A DNA stretch of 64,000 bases from Mucisphaera sp965279675. Lineage in GTDB: Bacteria; Planctomycetota; Phycisphaerae; Phycisphaerales; Phycisphaeraceae. How positions within the stretch are numbered: position 1 is the first letter of the stretch; every line of letters starts with the position of its first letter. The translations under genes were made by a program, and so were the position numbers. The notes beneath the pieces were generated by a model. The model was not told where the DNA came from, ran no database searches, and saw only the letters and a list, made by a program, of their open reading frames with translations. Below are positions 49,010 to 57,567 of this stretch, piece after piece. The stretch spans positions 930,001 through 994,000 of the forward strand of contig NZ_CBDIIJ010000002.1 in NCBI RefSeq assembly GCF_965279675.1. Direction: 5' to 3'.

Positions 49010-49723
49010 ATGCTGAGGCTAAGAGACAAACCCGAGCGGCCGCAGGTTTCTGCGTCGATCCTCTCGGCGGACTTCGGGCGGATGGCCGAGGACGCCAGGG
49101 ACGTGCTCGACCGTGGGGCCGACCTGCTGCACGTCGACGTCATGGACGGGCACTTCGCGAAGAACCTGACCATGGGTGTGGACATGATCAGGGGGTTGCG
49201 CCGGCATCTGCCGGACACCTATCTGGATGTGCACCTGATGGTCGAGCGGCCCGATGATTACATCGAGGCCTATGCCGAGGCCGGCGCGAACATGCTGACC
49301 TTCCACGTGGAGGTCTGCCGTCCGCTCAAGAAAGACGGGTATGAGGCGAGTGCACTGATTTCACAGATCCACACTGCCGGCGCTGAGGCGGGGCTGGTCG
49401 TGAACCCCCCTACCGATTTCGCATCGGCGATACGGGTGATCGAACCGGTGCTGCCGGAGATCGAGATGGTGCTGGTGATGAGCGTGAACCCTGGGCTGTC
49501 CGGGCAGGCGTTCATGCCGGAGGTGTTACCCAAGGCGAAAGCCCTGCGGGAGCTGGCCGGCGACGCCCTGAGAATCGAGATGGATGGCGGGCTGAATCCC
49601 ATGACCTGCCGAGAGGCGGCCGCACACGGCGTCGATGTGATGGTGACGGCATCTGCCTTGTTCGGAGCCGAGGACCGGTCGGCGGTCATCGAGGCGTTTC
49701 ATCGCTCGGCGGAGCCGGCCTGA
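49010..49723 (+). CDS. rpe: Ribulose-phosphate 3-epimerase
   Basis: ATG at 49010 gives 237 residues: VSASILSADFGRM, LLHVDVMDGHFAKNLTMG, LDVHLMVERPDDYI, VMSVNPGLSGQAFMP and IEMDGGLN are the metal-binding and catalytic blocks of Rpe (His/Asp pairs in HVDVMDGHF; Asp in MDGGLN). It interconverts ribulose-5-P and xylulose-5-P. The stop overlaps the HAD gene start as TGATG. A TTG 15 bases upstream is possible but overlaps the preceding stop. Confidence 0.95.
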   Translation: MLRLRDKPERPQVSASILSADFGRMAEDARDVLDRGADLLHVDVMDGHFAKNLTMGVDMIRGLRRHLPDTYLDVHLMVERPDDYIEAYAEAGANMLTFHVEVCRPLKKDGYEASALISQIHTAGAEAGLVVNPPTDFASAIRVIEPVLPEIEMVLVMSVNPGLSGQAFMPEVLPKAKALRELAGDALRIEMDGGLNPMTCREAAAHGVDVMVTASALFGAEDRSAVIEAFHRSAEPA

Positions 49724-50394
49724 TGCTCGAGGGCATCGTCTTCGATTTCGACGGGCTGATGCTCGATACCGAGTACCCGCAGTATCTGGCGTGGCGATCG
49801 CTCTACGAGATGCACGGGCACGACCTGCCGATCGAGCGTTGGATCGATGTGCTCGGGCGGCCGGCCTGGATGTTCGACTTCTTCGCACACCTCGAAGAAC
49901 AGGTCGGGCAGAAACTCGACCGCGAGCGCTTTGATCGGGAACGGCGTGCCAAAGTCCTCCGCCTGATCGATGAATCGGAGTTGCTGCCCGGCGTTCGGAA
50001 GCTCGTCGAACGGGCACAGGCGAGGGGGCTCAGGCTGTCAATCGCTTCCGGCTCCGACCGCCCCTGGGTCTCGGGCTATCTCCAGAAACACGGTCTGGCA
50101 GAGGCATTCCCGATCTTGGTGACCCGAGAGGAGACCGAGACGCACAAGCCCGAACCCGGGCCGTTTGCCGAGGCCTGCCGACGGATGGAGACTCTGCCAG
50201 CGGCGACGCTGGCTCTGGAGGATTCGCCCAACGGCATACTCTCGGCGTCTCGGGCGGGGTTGTTCGCCGTGGCGGTGCCTAACCGGGTCACGACCGGCCA
50301 GGCCTTTGAAGGGGCCGATCGGGTGATTCAGTCCCTGGAGGAACTGGATCTGGACGTGATCGCGGGGCTGATGGCGTCGAAACAGGCCGTCTGA
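49723..50394 (+). CDS. HAD-superfamily phosphatase (beta-phosphoglucomutase-like)
   Basis: The 223-residue protein has motif I FDFDGLMLDTE (Asp8 and Asp10), motif II ASGS, motif III Lys in THKPEPGPF and motif IV LEDSPNGILSA, with an alpha-helical cap after motif I. It belongs to the subfamily of sugar-phosphate phosphatases/phosphomutases, possibly phosphoglycolate phosphatase or a pentose-phosphate cleanup enzyme given its coupling to rpe (1-base stop/start overlap). Confidence 0.92.
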   Translation: MLEGIVFDFDGLMLDTEYPQYLAWRSLYEMHGHDLPIERWIDVLGRPAWMFDFFAHLEEQVGQKLDRERFDRERRAKVLRLIDESELLPGVRKLVERAQARGLRLSIASGSDRPWVSGYLQKHGLAEAFPILVTREETETHKPEPGPFAEACRRMETLPAATLALEDSPNGILSASRAGLFAVAVPNRVTTGQAFEGADRVIQSLEELDLDVIAGLMASKQAV

Positions 50395-50489
50395 AGGCCG
50401 AGTTTCGCTATGCTGGGCTCGGACGCGGGGATATTTTTGACGCTAAGGGCGTGCGGTTCTACGATGAAGAACTCGGCAGCGATGCCTGA

Positions 50490-50561
50490 TGGCCCTTGGT
50501 GTAATTGGCAGCACGACTGGTTCTGGTCCAGTTAGTCGGGGTTCGAGTCCCTGAGGGCCAG
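50490..50561 (+). tRNA. tRNA-Gln (anticodon CTG)
   Basis: Acceptor TGGCCCT (50490-50496) pairs with AGGGCCA (50554-50560), discriminator G50561. The anticodon stem ACTGG/CCAGT holds loop TTCTGGT with CTG at 50523-50525, and the T-arm has GGTTCGAGTCC. No CCA is encoded; GTTTTTC follows. Confidence 0.95.
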
Positions 50562-50631
50562 TTTTTCGGAGATGACCACTCTGGAAAGCTGAAGAACAGA
50601 GAGCGGGGAAACAGGCTGCGGGATGGCTGTG

Positions 50632-51318
50632 TCATGCCGTGATCAGCAGGACGCCGAACATCGCGATCCAGACGCCATCGAGAAAGTGCCAGTACATGAC
50701 GAGGTGCTTGACCGGCGCGTGGTGCTCGTGGTCGTACCGGTGCCGATAGGCCTGCCGGGTGGTGACGGCGAGAGGGATAATCCCGCCTAGCACGTGCAGG
50801 GCGTGGACCAGAATGAGGAAGAAGACGGCTCCGTAGAGGGCGTTGTTGGGCACGGCTCCGGCCGGTGCGCCCGGGGCCGCGAGCAGTTCACGCTGCTCCA
50901 TGGCGTTCCAGTGGTCGGTCAGCAGGGTGCCGAGGCTCGGGCCCTGGACGATCAGGAAGGCAAAGGCCAGCCCGAGGGTCACCGCCATCATCCTTCGAAA
51001 AGCGGCCTGGCGTTCCAACCGGATGTGGGTGAGCGCCCGGTGGATGGTGAAGCTGGAAACCAGAATGACGACGGTCGAAATCCAGAGGCTGGGCGGGATG
51101 TTCAGCGAGCCCCAGGCCGGTCCGCTGGCGGGGATGGGCTCGCCCGTGATGGCGTTGGTCTTCTCCATCATCCCGTTGATGCGGACGATCACGTAGGCCA
51201 GCATCGAGGCGATAAAGAGCATCGCGAGAGAGGCAAGGAAGAGCCACATCCCGAAATCCCCGACTTTTTTGGGCACCACGTGATCAGCTGGAGAAGGCTG
51301 TGTGACGGCTTGTGACAT
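50632..51318 (-). CDS. Heme-copper oxidase subunit III, second copy
   Basis: The 228-residue membrane protein has five to seven hydrophobic helices and the subunit III signatures FGMWLFLASLAMLFIASMLA, HVLGGIIPLAV and YWHFLDGVWIAMF at the end. It is the last gene of the respiratory block and differs strongly from the CoxC at 51839, so it is a paralogous or small-type subunit III. It would stabilise or feed protons to subunit I of the oxidase. Confidence 0.88.
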   Translation of the reverse strand: MSQAVTQPSPADHVVPKKVGDFGMWLFLASLAMLFIASMLAYVIVRINGMMEKTNAITGEPIPASGPAWGSLNIPPSLWISTVVILVSSFTIHRALTHIRLERQAAFRRMMAVTLGLAFAFLIVQGPSLGTLLTDHWNAMEQRELLAAPGAPAGAVPNNALYGAVFFLILVHALHVLGGIIPLAVTTRQAYRHRYDHEHHAPVKHLVMYWHFLDGVWIAMFGVLLITA

Positions 51319-51392
51319 CGCTCTCGCTCCGTTTCTCAGGGACTATCTGCTAAACGGATTCTAGGCGCGCCAAGCCGATTGGCCTGATCGGG

Positions 51393-51758
51393 TCAGGGCG
51401 TCTGAACGATCGACGGACGCTCGAGGAAGCCCTGATAGGCGTTGGTGTCCATCAGCGCGAAGGTGATGAACAGCGTCACAAAGAGCAGCGAGCCGATCAG
51501 GATGATGCCGTTGAGGGGGGCATCCGCCTTGAGGTGCATGAAGATCCAGGCCACGAGGCTGGCTTTCATGAAGGCGATCGCCATGGCGACGACAAGGTTG
51601 ATGGTGTAGCCAAAGTCGTAGACGGTCACGGCGTAGGTCAGCCAGGTCAGGAAGAGCAGCCCGGCGAAGGTCAGGAGCATCTCGCCGACGGGCAACGGGT
51701 GGTTGAAGCTGCGGTCGTAGCCGTAATCGTCGATCTGGGGTTCGTTGGAGTGGGACAT
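51393..51758 (-). CDS. coxD: Cytochrome c oxidase subunit IV-like
   Basis: The 121-residue protein has three membrane helices (FAGLLFLTWLTYAVTVYDFG; LVVAMAIAFMKASLVAWIFM; IILIGSLLFVTLFITFALMD) with the K-x-S-L-V-x-x-x-F-M-H-L block (KASLVAWIFMHLK) typical of prokaryotic subunit IV (CtaF/CyoD-like). It lies between the two subunit III genes. Confidence 0.9.
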   Translation of the reverse strand: MSHSNEPQIDDYGYDRSFNHPLPVGEMLLTFAGLLFLTWLTYAVTVYDFGYTINLVVAMAIAFMKASLVAWIFMHLKADAPLNGIILIGSLLFVTLFITFALMDTNAYQGFLERPSIVQTP

Positions 51759-51838
51759 CGTGTCGTCTCTTCAGGGTGTCTTAGCTTGGGTTTGAAGGCA
51801 GTCGGGGGTCTGCTGCTGTTTCCGGCTGGGTGGGGGGG

Positions 51839-52963
51839 TCAGTGGATCAGGTAGAGCAGCGGGAACAGGAAGATCCAGATGAGGTCGACCAAGTGCCAGT
51901 AGATGCCGAAGCCCTCGATGGTGGTGAAGTTGTCGGGGCCGAAGGCGCCGCCAAGGGTGCGGATGATGAGCCAGACCATCAGGCCCATGCCGATCAGGAC
52001 GTGGATGCCGTGCAGGCCGGTCATCATGTAGTAGATCTGGTAGAAAATATGAACACGGTTCTGCTCTTCGACGGGCAGGTCCATGAAGGTGATGACCCGC
52101 GCGTGCCCGTGTGAGTGGTGGTCGTCGGAACGGGGCTGGGCGAAGGCGGCCGTCGTCGCGCTCGAGGCCTCAACGGGCGGGGCAATCAGCGAGACCTCCG
52201 ACGGCCCCGACTCCTGGTGATGGACTTCCTCGCCTTCGATCGGCACGTAACCCGCCAACTCGGTCGCGGGGCTGTGGTCGTGACCGGCGTGATCGGTAGG
52301 GCCACCGTCGTGAGGAACGATCGCGTAGGTCTGGCCTTCCTCACCTGCGTCAGCGTGTTTCTCGCCATCATGATGCTTGTGGGGGTCGTAGAAGTGGGGG
52401 TCTTCCTTGTACTTGTAGTCTTCGCCCCAGATGTACTTGCCCAGATATTTGCGGTCGAGGTAGTTGTTGATCTTGTTGAGTCGGGCGGCCTGCGCTTCTT
52501 CCGAAGCGGCGGCATCGAGAGGGTAATAAGCGTTGTTCCAGCCGGGGTAGAGGCCGGAATCGAACTTGCTGGTGTATTCGATGGTCTTGATGGCCATGAA
52601 GCCGCAGCCGCCTGCGAACGTCAGGCAGAGCATGGCGAGCAGCAACGCCTGCTGGCCCTTCATCGCGGCCCGGACGGCCCAGGCCATCGTCAGCGACGAG
52701 GTCAGCAGCACGATGGTGTTGATGAGCCCGAGATTGGTATCGAGGAACTTGTGAGAGTAGAGGTAGACCTCTTTGTGATTCCCGCGGTAGATGGCGTAGG
52801 CGCAGAACAGCCCGCCGAACATCAGCACTTCCGTGGCCATGAAGAGCCAGAGCCCCAGCTTGGCAGACTCGAACTGCTGTCTGGGGGTGTGGAAGTGGTG
52901 GGCGAGGTGTGGGTGATGCGGCTCGCCCTCGTGTGCGTGCCCGTGGTCGCTGGCCTCGGTCAT
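51839..52963 (-). CDS. coxC: Cytochrome c oxidase subunit III with a His-rich insertion
   Basis: The 374-residue protein carries the subunit III core (KLGLWLFMATEVLMFGGLFC; MTGLHGIHVLIGMGLMVWLI; GFGIYWHLVDLIWIFLFPLL) with seven helices. The N-terminus is His-rich (DHGHAHEGEPHHPHLAHHFH), and between helices there is a long hydrophilic insertion (about residues 140-285) rich in His, Asp and Glu (DPHKHHDGEKHADAGEEG; DDHHSHGHARV). Typical subunit III is 190-280 residues, so the insertion is unusual and might bind metal outside the membrane. Confidence 0.92.
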   Translation of the reverse strand: MTEASDHGHAHEGEPHHPHLAHHFHTPRQQFESAKLGLWLFMATEVLMFGGLFCAYAIYRGNHKEVYLYSHKFLDTNLGLINTIVLLTSSLTMAWAVRAAMKGQQALLLAMLCLTFAGGCGFMAIKTIEYTSKFDSGLYPGWNNAYYPLDAAASEEAQAARLNKINNYLDRKYLGKYIWGEDYKYKEDPHFYDPHKHHDGEKHADAGEEGQTYAIVPHDGGPTDHAGHDHSPATELAGYVPIEGEEVHHQESGPSEVSLIAPPVEASSATTAAFAQPRSDDHHSHGHARVITFMDLPVEEQNRVHIFYQIYYMMTGLHGIHVLIGMGLMVWLIIRTLGGAFGPDNFTTIEGFGIYWHLVDLIWIFLFPLLYLIH

Positions 52964-53071
52964 AGATGCTGAACCTCGTATCGTTCCCGTGGGGGGAAGG
53001 TGCTCGTCTCGGAAAGTGCCGAGCCCGGCGTCAACCGGGCTCGGATGGAAGTCATGGGGGTTATCGACCCT

Positions 53072-54862
53072 TTAGTGGTGCCCGCCTTGAGCGGCGAACT
53101 CCTTGGCGTACTCCTCGGGGTCCTTGCGGACCACATAGCCCTTCTGCTGCTCATCATACTTCCAGTTGGCGTGGTCGTAAGGATCGAGCACGGTCGGGGC
53201 TTCGCCGATGAAGTTGTGCTGCGGCGGCGGGGAGCTGGTGTACCACTCCAGCGAGTTGGCACCCCAGGGGTTCGCCGAGGCCTTCTCGCCGGCAAAGAGC
53301 GAGTGCAGCCAGTTCCAGAGCACCATGAACAGGCCGACGGCCAGCACGTAGGAGCCGATGGTCGAGATAAAGTGGTACCAGGCGTACTCATCCAGGAAGT
53401 GGGCGTACCGGCGGGGCATGCCCTTGGTGCCGGCCAGGAACTGGATGAAGAAGGTCAGGTTGAAGCCGATGAACACGACGATCGCGGCCCACTTGCCCGT
53501 CGATTCGACATAGGACCGGCCGAACATCTTGGGCCACCAATAGTACATGCCGCCGATGAAGGCAAAGAGGGTGGAGCCGACCATGACGTAGTGGAAGTGA
53601 GCCACCACGAAGTAGGTGTCGTGGAAGAAGATGTCGGTGGACAGGGTCGCGAGGAAGAGCCCAGTCAGCCCGCCGATGGCGAACAGCCAGATGAAGCCCA
53701 GGGCGTAGAGCATCGGGGTGTCGAGCCGGATCTGGCCCTTCCACATCGTCGCGAGCCAGTTGAAGACCTTGATCGCCGAGGGGATCGCTACACTCATGGT
53801 CAGCAGCGAGAAGACGGCGTTGAGCAGAGCCGACTGACCCGATGTGAACATATGGTGGCCCCAGACGATGAAGCCGAAGATCGCGATCGCCACGGAGGAG
53901 AAGGCGATGAACTTGTAGCCGAAGATGCTCTTGCGCGAGAAGGTTGAGATCAGCTCGGAGATAATGCCCAGAGCCGGGAGGATCATGATGTACACCGCGG
54001 GGTGCGAGTAGAACCAGAAGAAGTGCTGATAGAGCACCGGGTCGCCGCCCAGGGCCGGATCGAAGATGCCGATGCCCAGGGTGCGCTCAGCGATCAGCAG
54101 CAGCAGGGTGATGGCCAGCACCGGGGTCGCGAGGACCTGGATGATCGCCGTGGCGTAGAGAGCCCAGACAAACAGCGGGATCTGGAACCAGCTCATCCAC
54201 TTGGGACGGAGCATGTGAACCGTCGCGATAAAGTTCAGGCCGGTGAGGATCGAGGAGAAACCGAGGATGAACACACCCATCGTCGCCGCGACGACCTGGG
54301 TACTCGTCTGGGTCGAATAGGGCGTGTAGAAGGTCCAGCCGGTATCCAGACCGACGGGCAGCCAGCTCGGCGGGGTCACGCCATTGGCATACATAAGCAC
54401 GCCGATCGCTCCGCTGAGCAGAATCCAGACGAAGAAGACCATCCCGGCCATGTAGAGGTACCAGGAGACGAGGTTGAGCTTGGGGAAGGCCACGTCCTTG
54501 GTGCCGAGCATCATCGGCAGGGCGAAGTTGCCGAGGATCGCCGGGATCGCGGGGATGATGAACAGGAACGTCATCACCGCGCCGTGGAGGGTGAAGGAGT
54601 GGTTGTAGAAGTCGTTGGCCGCGGCCTCGTCGCTCAGCAGCATCCACTCGTTCGAAAGCAGCTCGGTGCGGGCGATAAGGGCGAAGACCCCGCCGAGGAA
54701 GAACGAGAAGAGCACCGGGCCCATGTACATGAGGCCGATACGCTTGTGGTCAACACTGGTCAGCCAGGACCAGAGGCCCTTCTCAGCGGTGATGTAGTCG
54801 GCGTGGTGGTCGCCGTGTGTGTCCTGACCTGTCACGGTTCCGGGCGTTGTGATGACGGACAT
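53072..54862 (-). CDS. coxA: Cytochrome c oxidase subunit I (A2-type caa3)
   Basis: The 596-residue protein has about twelve helices and the heme-copper ligands of subunit I: FTLHGAVMTF (low-spin heme His), HPAVY with H287 and Y291 (Cu-B His crosslinked to Tyr) and WGHHMFTSGQ (two Cu-B His), then HDTYFVVAHFHYVM (heme a3 ligands). The proton channel end is YSHPAVY, without the Glu of A1 enzymes, which marks an A2-type oxidase like those of Rhodothermus and Thermus. It reduces O2 to water and pumps protons in the cytoplasmic membrane. Expressed with coxB upstream and coxC downstream. Confidence 0.97.
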   Translation of the reverse strand: MSVITTPGTVTGQDTHGDHHADYITAEKGLWSWLTSVDHKRIGLMYMGPVLFSFFLGGVFALIARTELLSNEWMLLSDEAAANDFYNHSFTLHGAVMTFLFIIPAIPAILGNFALPMMLGTKDVAFPKLNLVSWYLYMAGMVFFVWILLSGAIGVLMYANGVTPPSWLPVGLDTGWTFYTPYSTQTSTQVVAATMGVFILGFSSILTGLNFIATVHMLRPKWMSWFQIPLFVWALYATAIIQVLATPVLAITLLLLIAERTLGIGIFDPALGGDPVLYQHFFWFYSHPAVYIMILPALGIISELISTFSRKSIFGYKFIAFSSVAIAIFGFIVWGHHMFTSGQSALLNAVFSLLTMSVAIPSAIKVFNWLATMWKGQIRLDTPMLYALGFIWLFAIGGLTGLFLATLSTDIFFHDTYFVVAHFHYVMVGSTLFAFIGGMYYWWPKMFGRSYVESTGKWAAIVVFIGFNLTFFIQFLAGTKGMPRRYAHFLDEYAWYHFISTIGSYVLAVGLFMVLWNWLHSLFAGEKASANPWGANSLEWYTSSPPPQHNFIGEAPTVLDPYDHANWKYDEQQKGYVVRKDPEEYAKEFAAQGGHH

Positions 54863-54935
54863 GGCTTCGTCCCTTTGCTCTTTCCAGGTGCCGGATCATG
54901 CCGGCGGCTATCTCTCGTCTGTCTCTATCTTTGGC

Positions 54936-55997
54936 TTACTCGGCGGGCGTTTCTTCGATCGCCGCCCAGTCGGTCGCAGCCGTCTCCTGGTGGAGATCAC
55001 TGATCGACTTGAGGTACTCAATGATCGCGAACAACTCGACGTCCTTGAGCCGGCCCTTGTACGAAGGCATCACGTTCTGGTAGCCGGCGACGATGTGGGC
55101 ACCGGGGTACAGAATCGACTCGCGGATGCAGTTGGCGTCGGCGACGTAGCTCTCACCCGTCGTGTACTGGCCTTCCTTGTTGTAAAGGTTCAGGAAGCTC
55201 GGGCCGATCATCGAGGTGCCATCAACCGAGTGGCACTGGAGACAGCCAGACTTAACGGTCAACGCTTCGCCGGCCTCGATGGGCGGGACCTTGGTGATGT
55301 CGGCGGCCGACTCCAGCCAGGCGGCGAAGTTCTCGGGCGTGTGGACATAGACCTGGGCAAGCATCTGCGAGTGCTTGTTGCCGCAGTATTCGGTGCAGAA
55401 CAGCACGTGCTCGTTGACATTGAAGGTGTTGTCGCCAGCAGCGAGTTCCACGGCGTCTTCCGGGTCAAAATCCGTCTCGAACCAGAGCTTGTTGTAGCGC
55501 CCGGGCACGCAGTCCTTTTTCACCCGGAAATCGGGGATAAAGACCGAGTGGATCACATCCTGCGACTGCAGGATCAACTCGACCGGACGGCCCGCAGGTA
55601 CGTGGAGGTTGGCGTCGGAATAGCCGTTGGGATACTGGAAAGACCAGCCCCACTTGTAGCCGGTCACGACGATCTGATAGGTGTTCGAAGGCGGGACGGA
55701 GATGTCCCGATAGCCGACAAAGCCCATCGCGAAGAAGGCGAGCACGGCGACGGTCGGCGGGAGCGTCCAGGCGACTTCCAGCGCCGTGCTGTGGGTCGGC
55801 CCTTCGCCGAGCGCGTCCGGATCTTTGGCCTTGTAGACGTAGGCGAACCAGAACATCAACACGCCGATGGCGAGGAACGCGACCACGCTCACCCAGTAGA
55901 TCCAGTAGAAGACGTAGTCGATCGACTCCGACTTGGTCGAGGCCTGCTGGGGCATCCAATTGAGGATCCACTCATCAATAAACGACGCGATCAGCAT
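54936..55997 (-). CDS. coxB: Cytochrome c oxidase subunit II fused to cytochrome c (caa3 type)
   Basis: ATG at 55997 is used because the conserved N-terminus begins there; the frame extends 15 codons upstream. The 353-residue protein has two N-terminal helices, a cupredoxin domain with Cu-A ligands H150, C201, E203, C205, H209 and M212 (FCTEYCGNKHSQM), and a C-terminal cytochrome c domain with CLQCH (252-256) and a Met axial ligand late (NVMPSYKGRL). The fused heme marks a caa3 oxidase and would take electrons straight from the ACIII side. Confidence 0.96.
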   Translation of the reverse strand: MLIASFIDEWILNWMPQQASTKSESIDYVFYWIYWVSVVAFLAIGVLMFWFAYVYKAKDPDALGEGPTHSTALEVAWTLPPTVAVLAFFAMGFVGYRDISVPPSNTYQIVVTGYKWGWSFQYPNGYSDANLHVPAGRPVELILQSQDVIHSVFIPDFRVKKDCVPGRYNKLWFETDFDPEDAVELAAGDNTFNVNEHVLFCTEYCGNKHSQMLAQVYVHTPENFAAWLESAADITKVPPIEAGEALTVKSGCLQCHSVDGTSMIGPSFLNLYNKEGQYTTGESYVADANCIRESILYPGAHIVAGYQNVMPSYKGRLKDVELFAIIEYLKSISDLHQETAATDWAAIEETPAE

Positions 55998-56109
55998 CGG
56001 TATCTCTCTCAATCTGGCGGGTCGAAACCCTGTGAACCCCAATCACGGCACACCCATGAGTATCGGGGTTTTCCCTAATAGTATCCAGCGCTTCTCTGGG
56101 CGGCCTGCA

Positions 56110-57045
56110 TCAGGCAGCCTCTTTCAGTCTATTTGATCGGCGGCGATAGCCTTCCAACGCGAACAACAGCCCCAAACTGGCCGCTACGACAATCAATGTA
56201 GCAGCCCCGCCGAGGGTCATGAGCGCTTTCGCCGTGGTGACATAGCGGCCCTCGGTCTCGTTCCATTGCAGACATGTTAAGAGAATTCGATCCAGTGTCG
56301 AGCCCACCTTCCCTTCGGACGCTTCGACTAGCGACAGCCGGACGGTCCGGGCCGGGTAATTGAGCATCACGAAGTACCGGGTGATCCGACCCTCGGGCGA
56401 CAGAATGATGATGCCCGCGGCGTGGACGTACTCACCCTGGCTCTCGACGTAGCGGTAACCAAAGCCCACAGCATCAGTTAGGGACCGGATATCGGCCTCC
56501 CGACCGGTCAGGAAGGCCCAGCCGTCCGCGGCGGAGGTATCCAGGGTCTGGAACACCTCGCGCTTCTTGGCCAGAGCCTGCTCGGGACGTTCCCGCGGAT
56601 CGATGCTGACCGTGACGATCTGGTAATCCTCGCCCGGCAGCCAGTCCATCTCCTTGACGACGTTGCTGATCGACTCCTGCACCAGCGAGCAGAGCATCGG
56701 GCAGGTGTAGTAGGCCATGTTCAGGATGACCGGCTTACCTTCCCGGAAGTAATCGGCCAGCTTGACCGCCCTGCCATTCTCATCCCGAAAGTCGAGGTCT
56801 AGCGGGGCGAAGTCGCCCAGATGCGATTCGTCGAAATCGGCCTCGGCCAGCTCAGGCGGCAGCCGTTCGATGCGGTCGGTCGGTGGATTAGCCGGCTCGT
56901 AAGCCTGACGCTGTCCCGGCAGCAGCGGCTCGACCTCCGCGGGTACCGGTGCCGGGTCTTCCTGCGCAACGGCAGCTGGGCACGCCAGAAGCAGCGACAC
57001 AAGGAGCATCGGGACGAACAACGTGAAGCGGTGGGCGGCGGTCAT
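56110..57045 (-). CDS. sco: SCO1/SenC-family copper chaperone, membrane-bound
   Basis: ATG at 57045 opens a signal sequence; an open frame further upstream is unlikely coding. The 311-residue protein has a thioredoxin-like domain with the copper motif YYTCPMLCS (C115, C119) and a late His in EYVHAAGI, the ligands of SCO proteins that load Cu-A into subunit II. It ends with a C-terminal membrane helix (LIVVAASLGLLFALEG) and basic residues. Gene position directly before coxB fits this job. Confidence 0.93.
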   Translation of the reverse strand: MTAAHRFTLFVPMLLVSLLLACPAAVAQEDPAPVPAEVEPLLPGQRQAYEPANPPTDRIERLPPELAEADFDESHLGDFAPLDLDFRDENGRAVKLADYFREGKPVILNMAYYTCPMLCSLVQESISNVVKEMDWLPGEDYQIVTVSIDPRERPEQALAKKREVFQTLDTSAADGWAFLTGREADIRSLTDAVGFGYRYVESQGEYVHAAGIIILSPEGRITRYFVMLNYPARTVRLSLVEASEGKVGSTLDRILLTCLQWNETEGRYVTTAKALMTLGGAATLIVVAASLGLLFALEGYRRRSNRLKEAA

Positions 57046-57125
57046 CGCCGGACATCCTTCGGGCCCATGGCTGGGTTGGTGATCAAACGAGGTGAATCGA
57101 CGCCGGGAGGGCCCGCACTCACGGG

Positions 57126-57515
57126 TCATTCGTTGTTGAGATCGCGGACGGTCAGGGTCATCGCCCGCTCGATGGGGATCGTGACGGTTCCTGCGTTCTC
57201 GTCTTTCCAACCGTAGGCGCCGTCCGCGGCAGCACCCAGCCCGATATTGGCAAATTGCTCGTTGCGCAAGTCAGATTCGGTTTTACCGACGGCGGACGCA
57301 GGATCCACGGCGAAGTGATCGCCCTGGATGTAGTTCTCGAAGTAGGCTTGGTTCCAGACATATTGATAGCCCGCATTCGTGAGCACCACGATCGCGAAGA
57401 GCAGCGGGATGAAAACCAGCAGCACCAGGGTGAGGTTGCGGACGCTGATGCCGATCTCGAACTGCTCGGGCTTCGGCGTCTTGGTTTGGCCGGTCTCGGC
57501 GTGGGTATCCATCAA
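57126..57515 (-). CDS. Small membrane protein between ActF and Sco
   Basis: The 129-residue protein has a charged N-terminus, one hydrophobic helix (LTLVLLVFIPLLFAIVVLTN, about 28-47) and a soluble tail with IPIERAMTLTVRDLNNE at the end. It has no heme or metal motif. I do not recognise the family. The position, 52 bp after actF and 80 bp before sco, suggests an assembly or accessory subunit of the ACIII-oxidase supercomplex. Confidence 0.75.
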   Translation of the reverse strand: MMDTHAETGQTKTPKPEQFEIGISVRNLTLVLLVFIPLLFAIVVLTNAGYQYVWNQAYFENYIQGDHFAVDPASAVGKTESDLRNEQFANIGLGAAADGAYGWKDENAGTVTIPIERAMTLTVRDLNNE

Positions 57516-57567
57516 ACAGATCTCCGGGGAGTCGGGAGGCCGGGGAGGGCCGGGAACATAGGGAAGA

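Noticed and set aside
53000..56078. Long plus-strand frames opposite the cox genes (also 57610-58698 and 60424-61719)
   Set aside because: They are R/E/H-rich shadows of conserved oxidase and Act subunits with no signals of their own.
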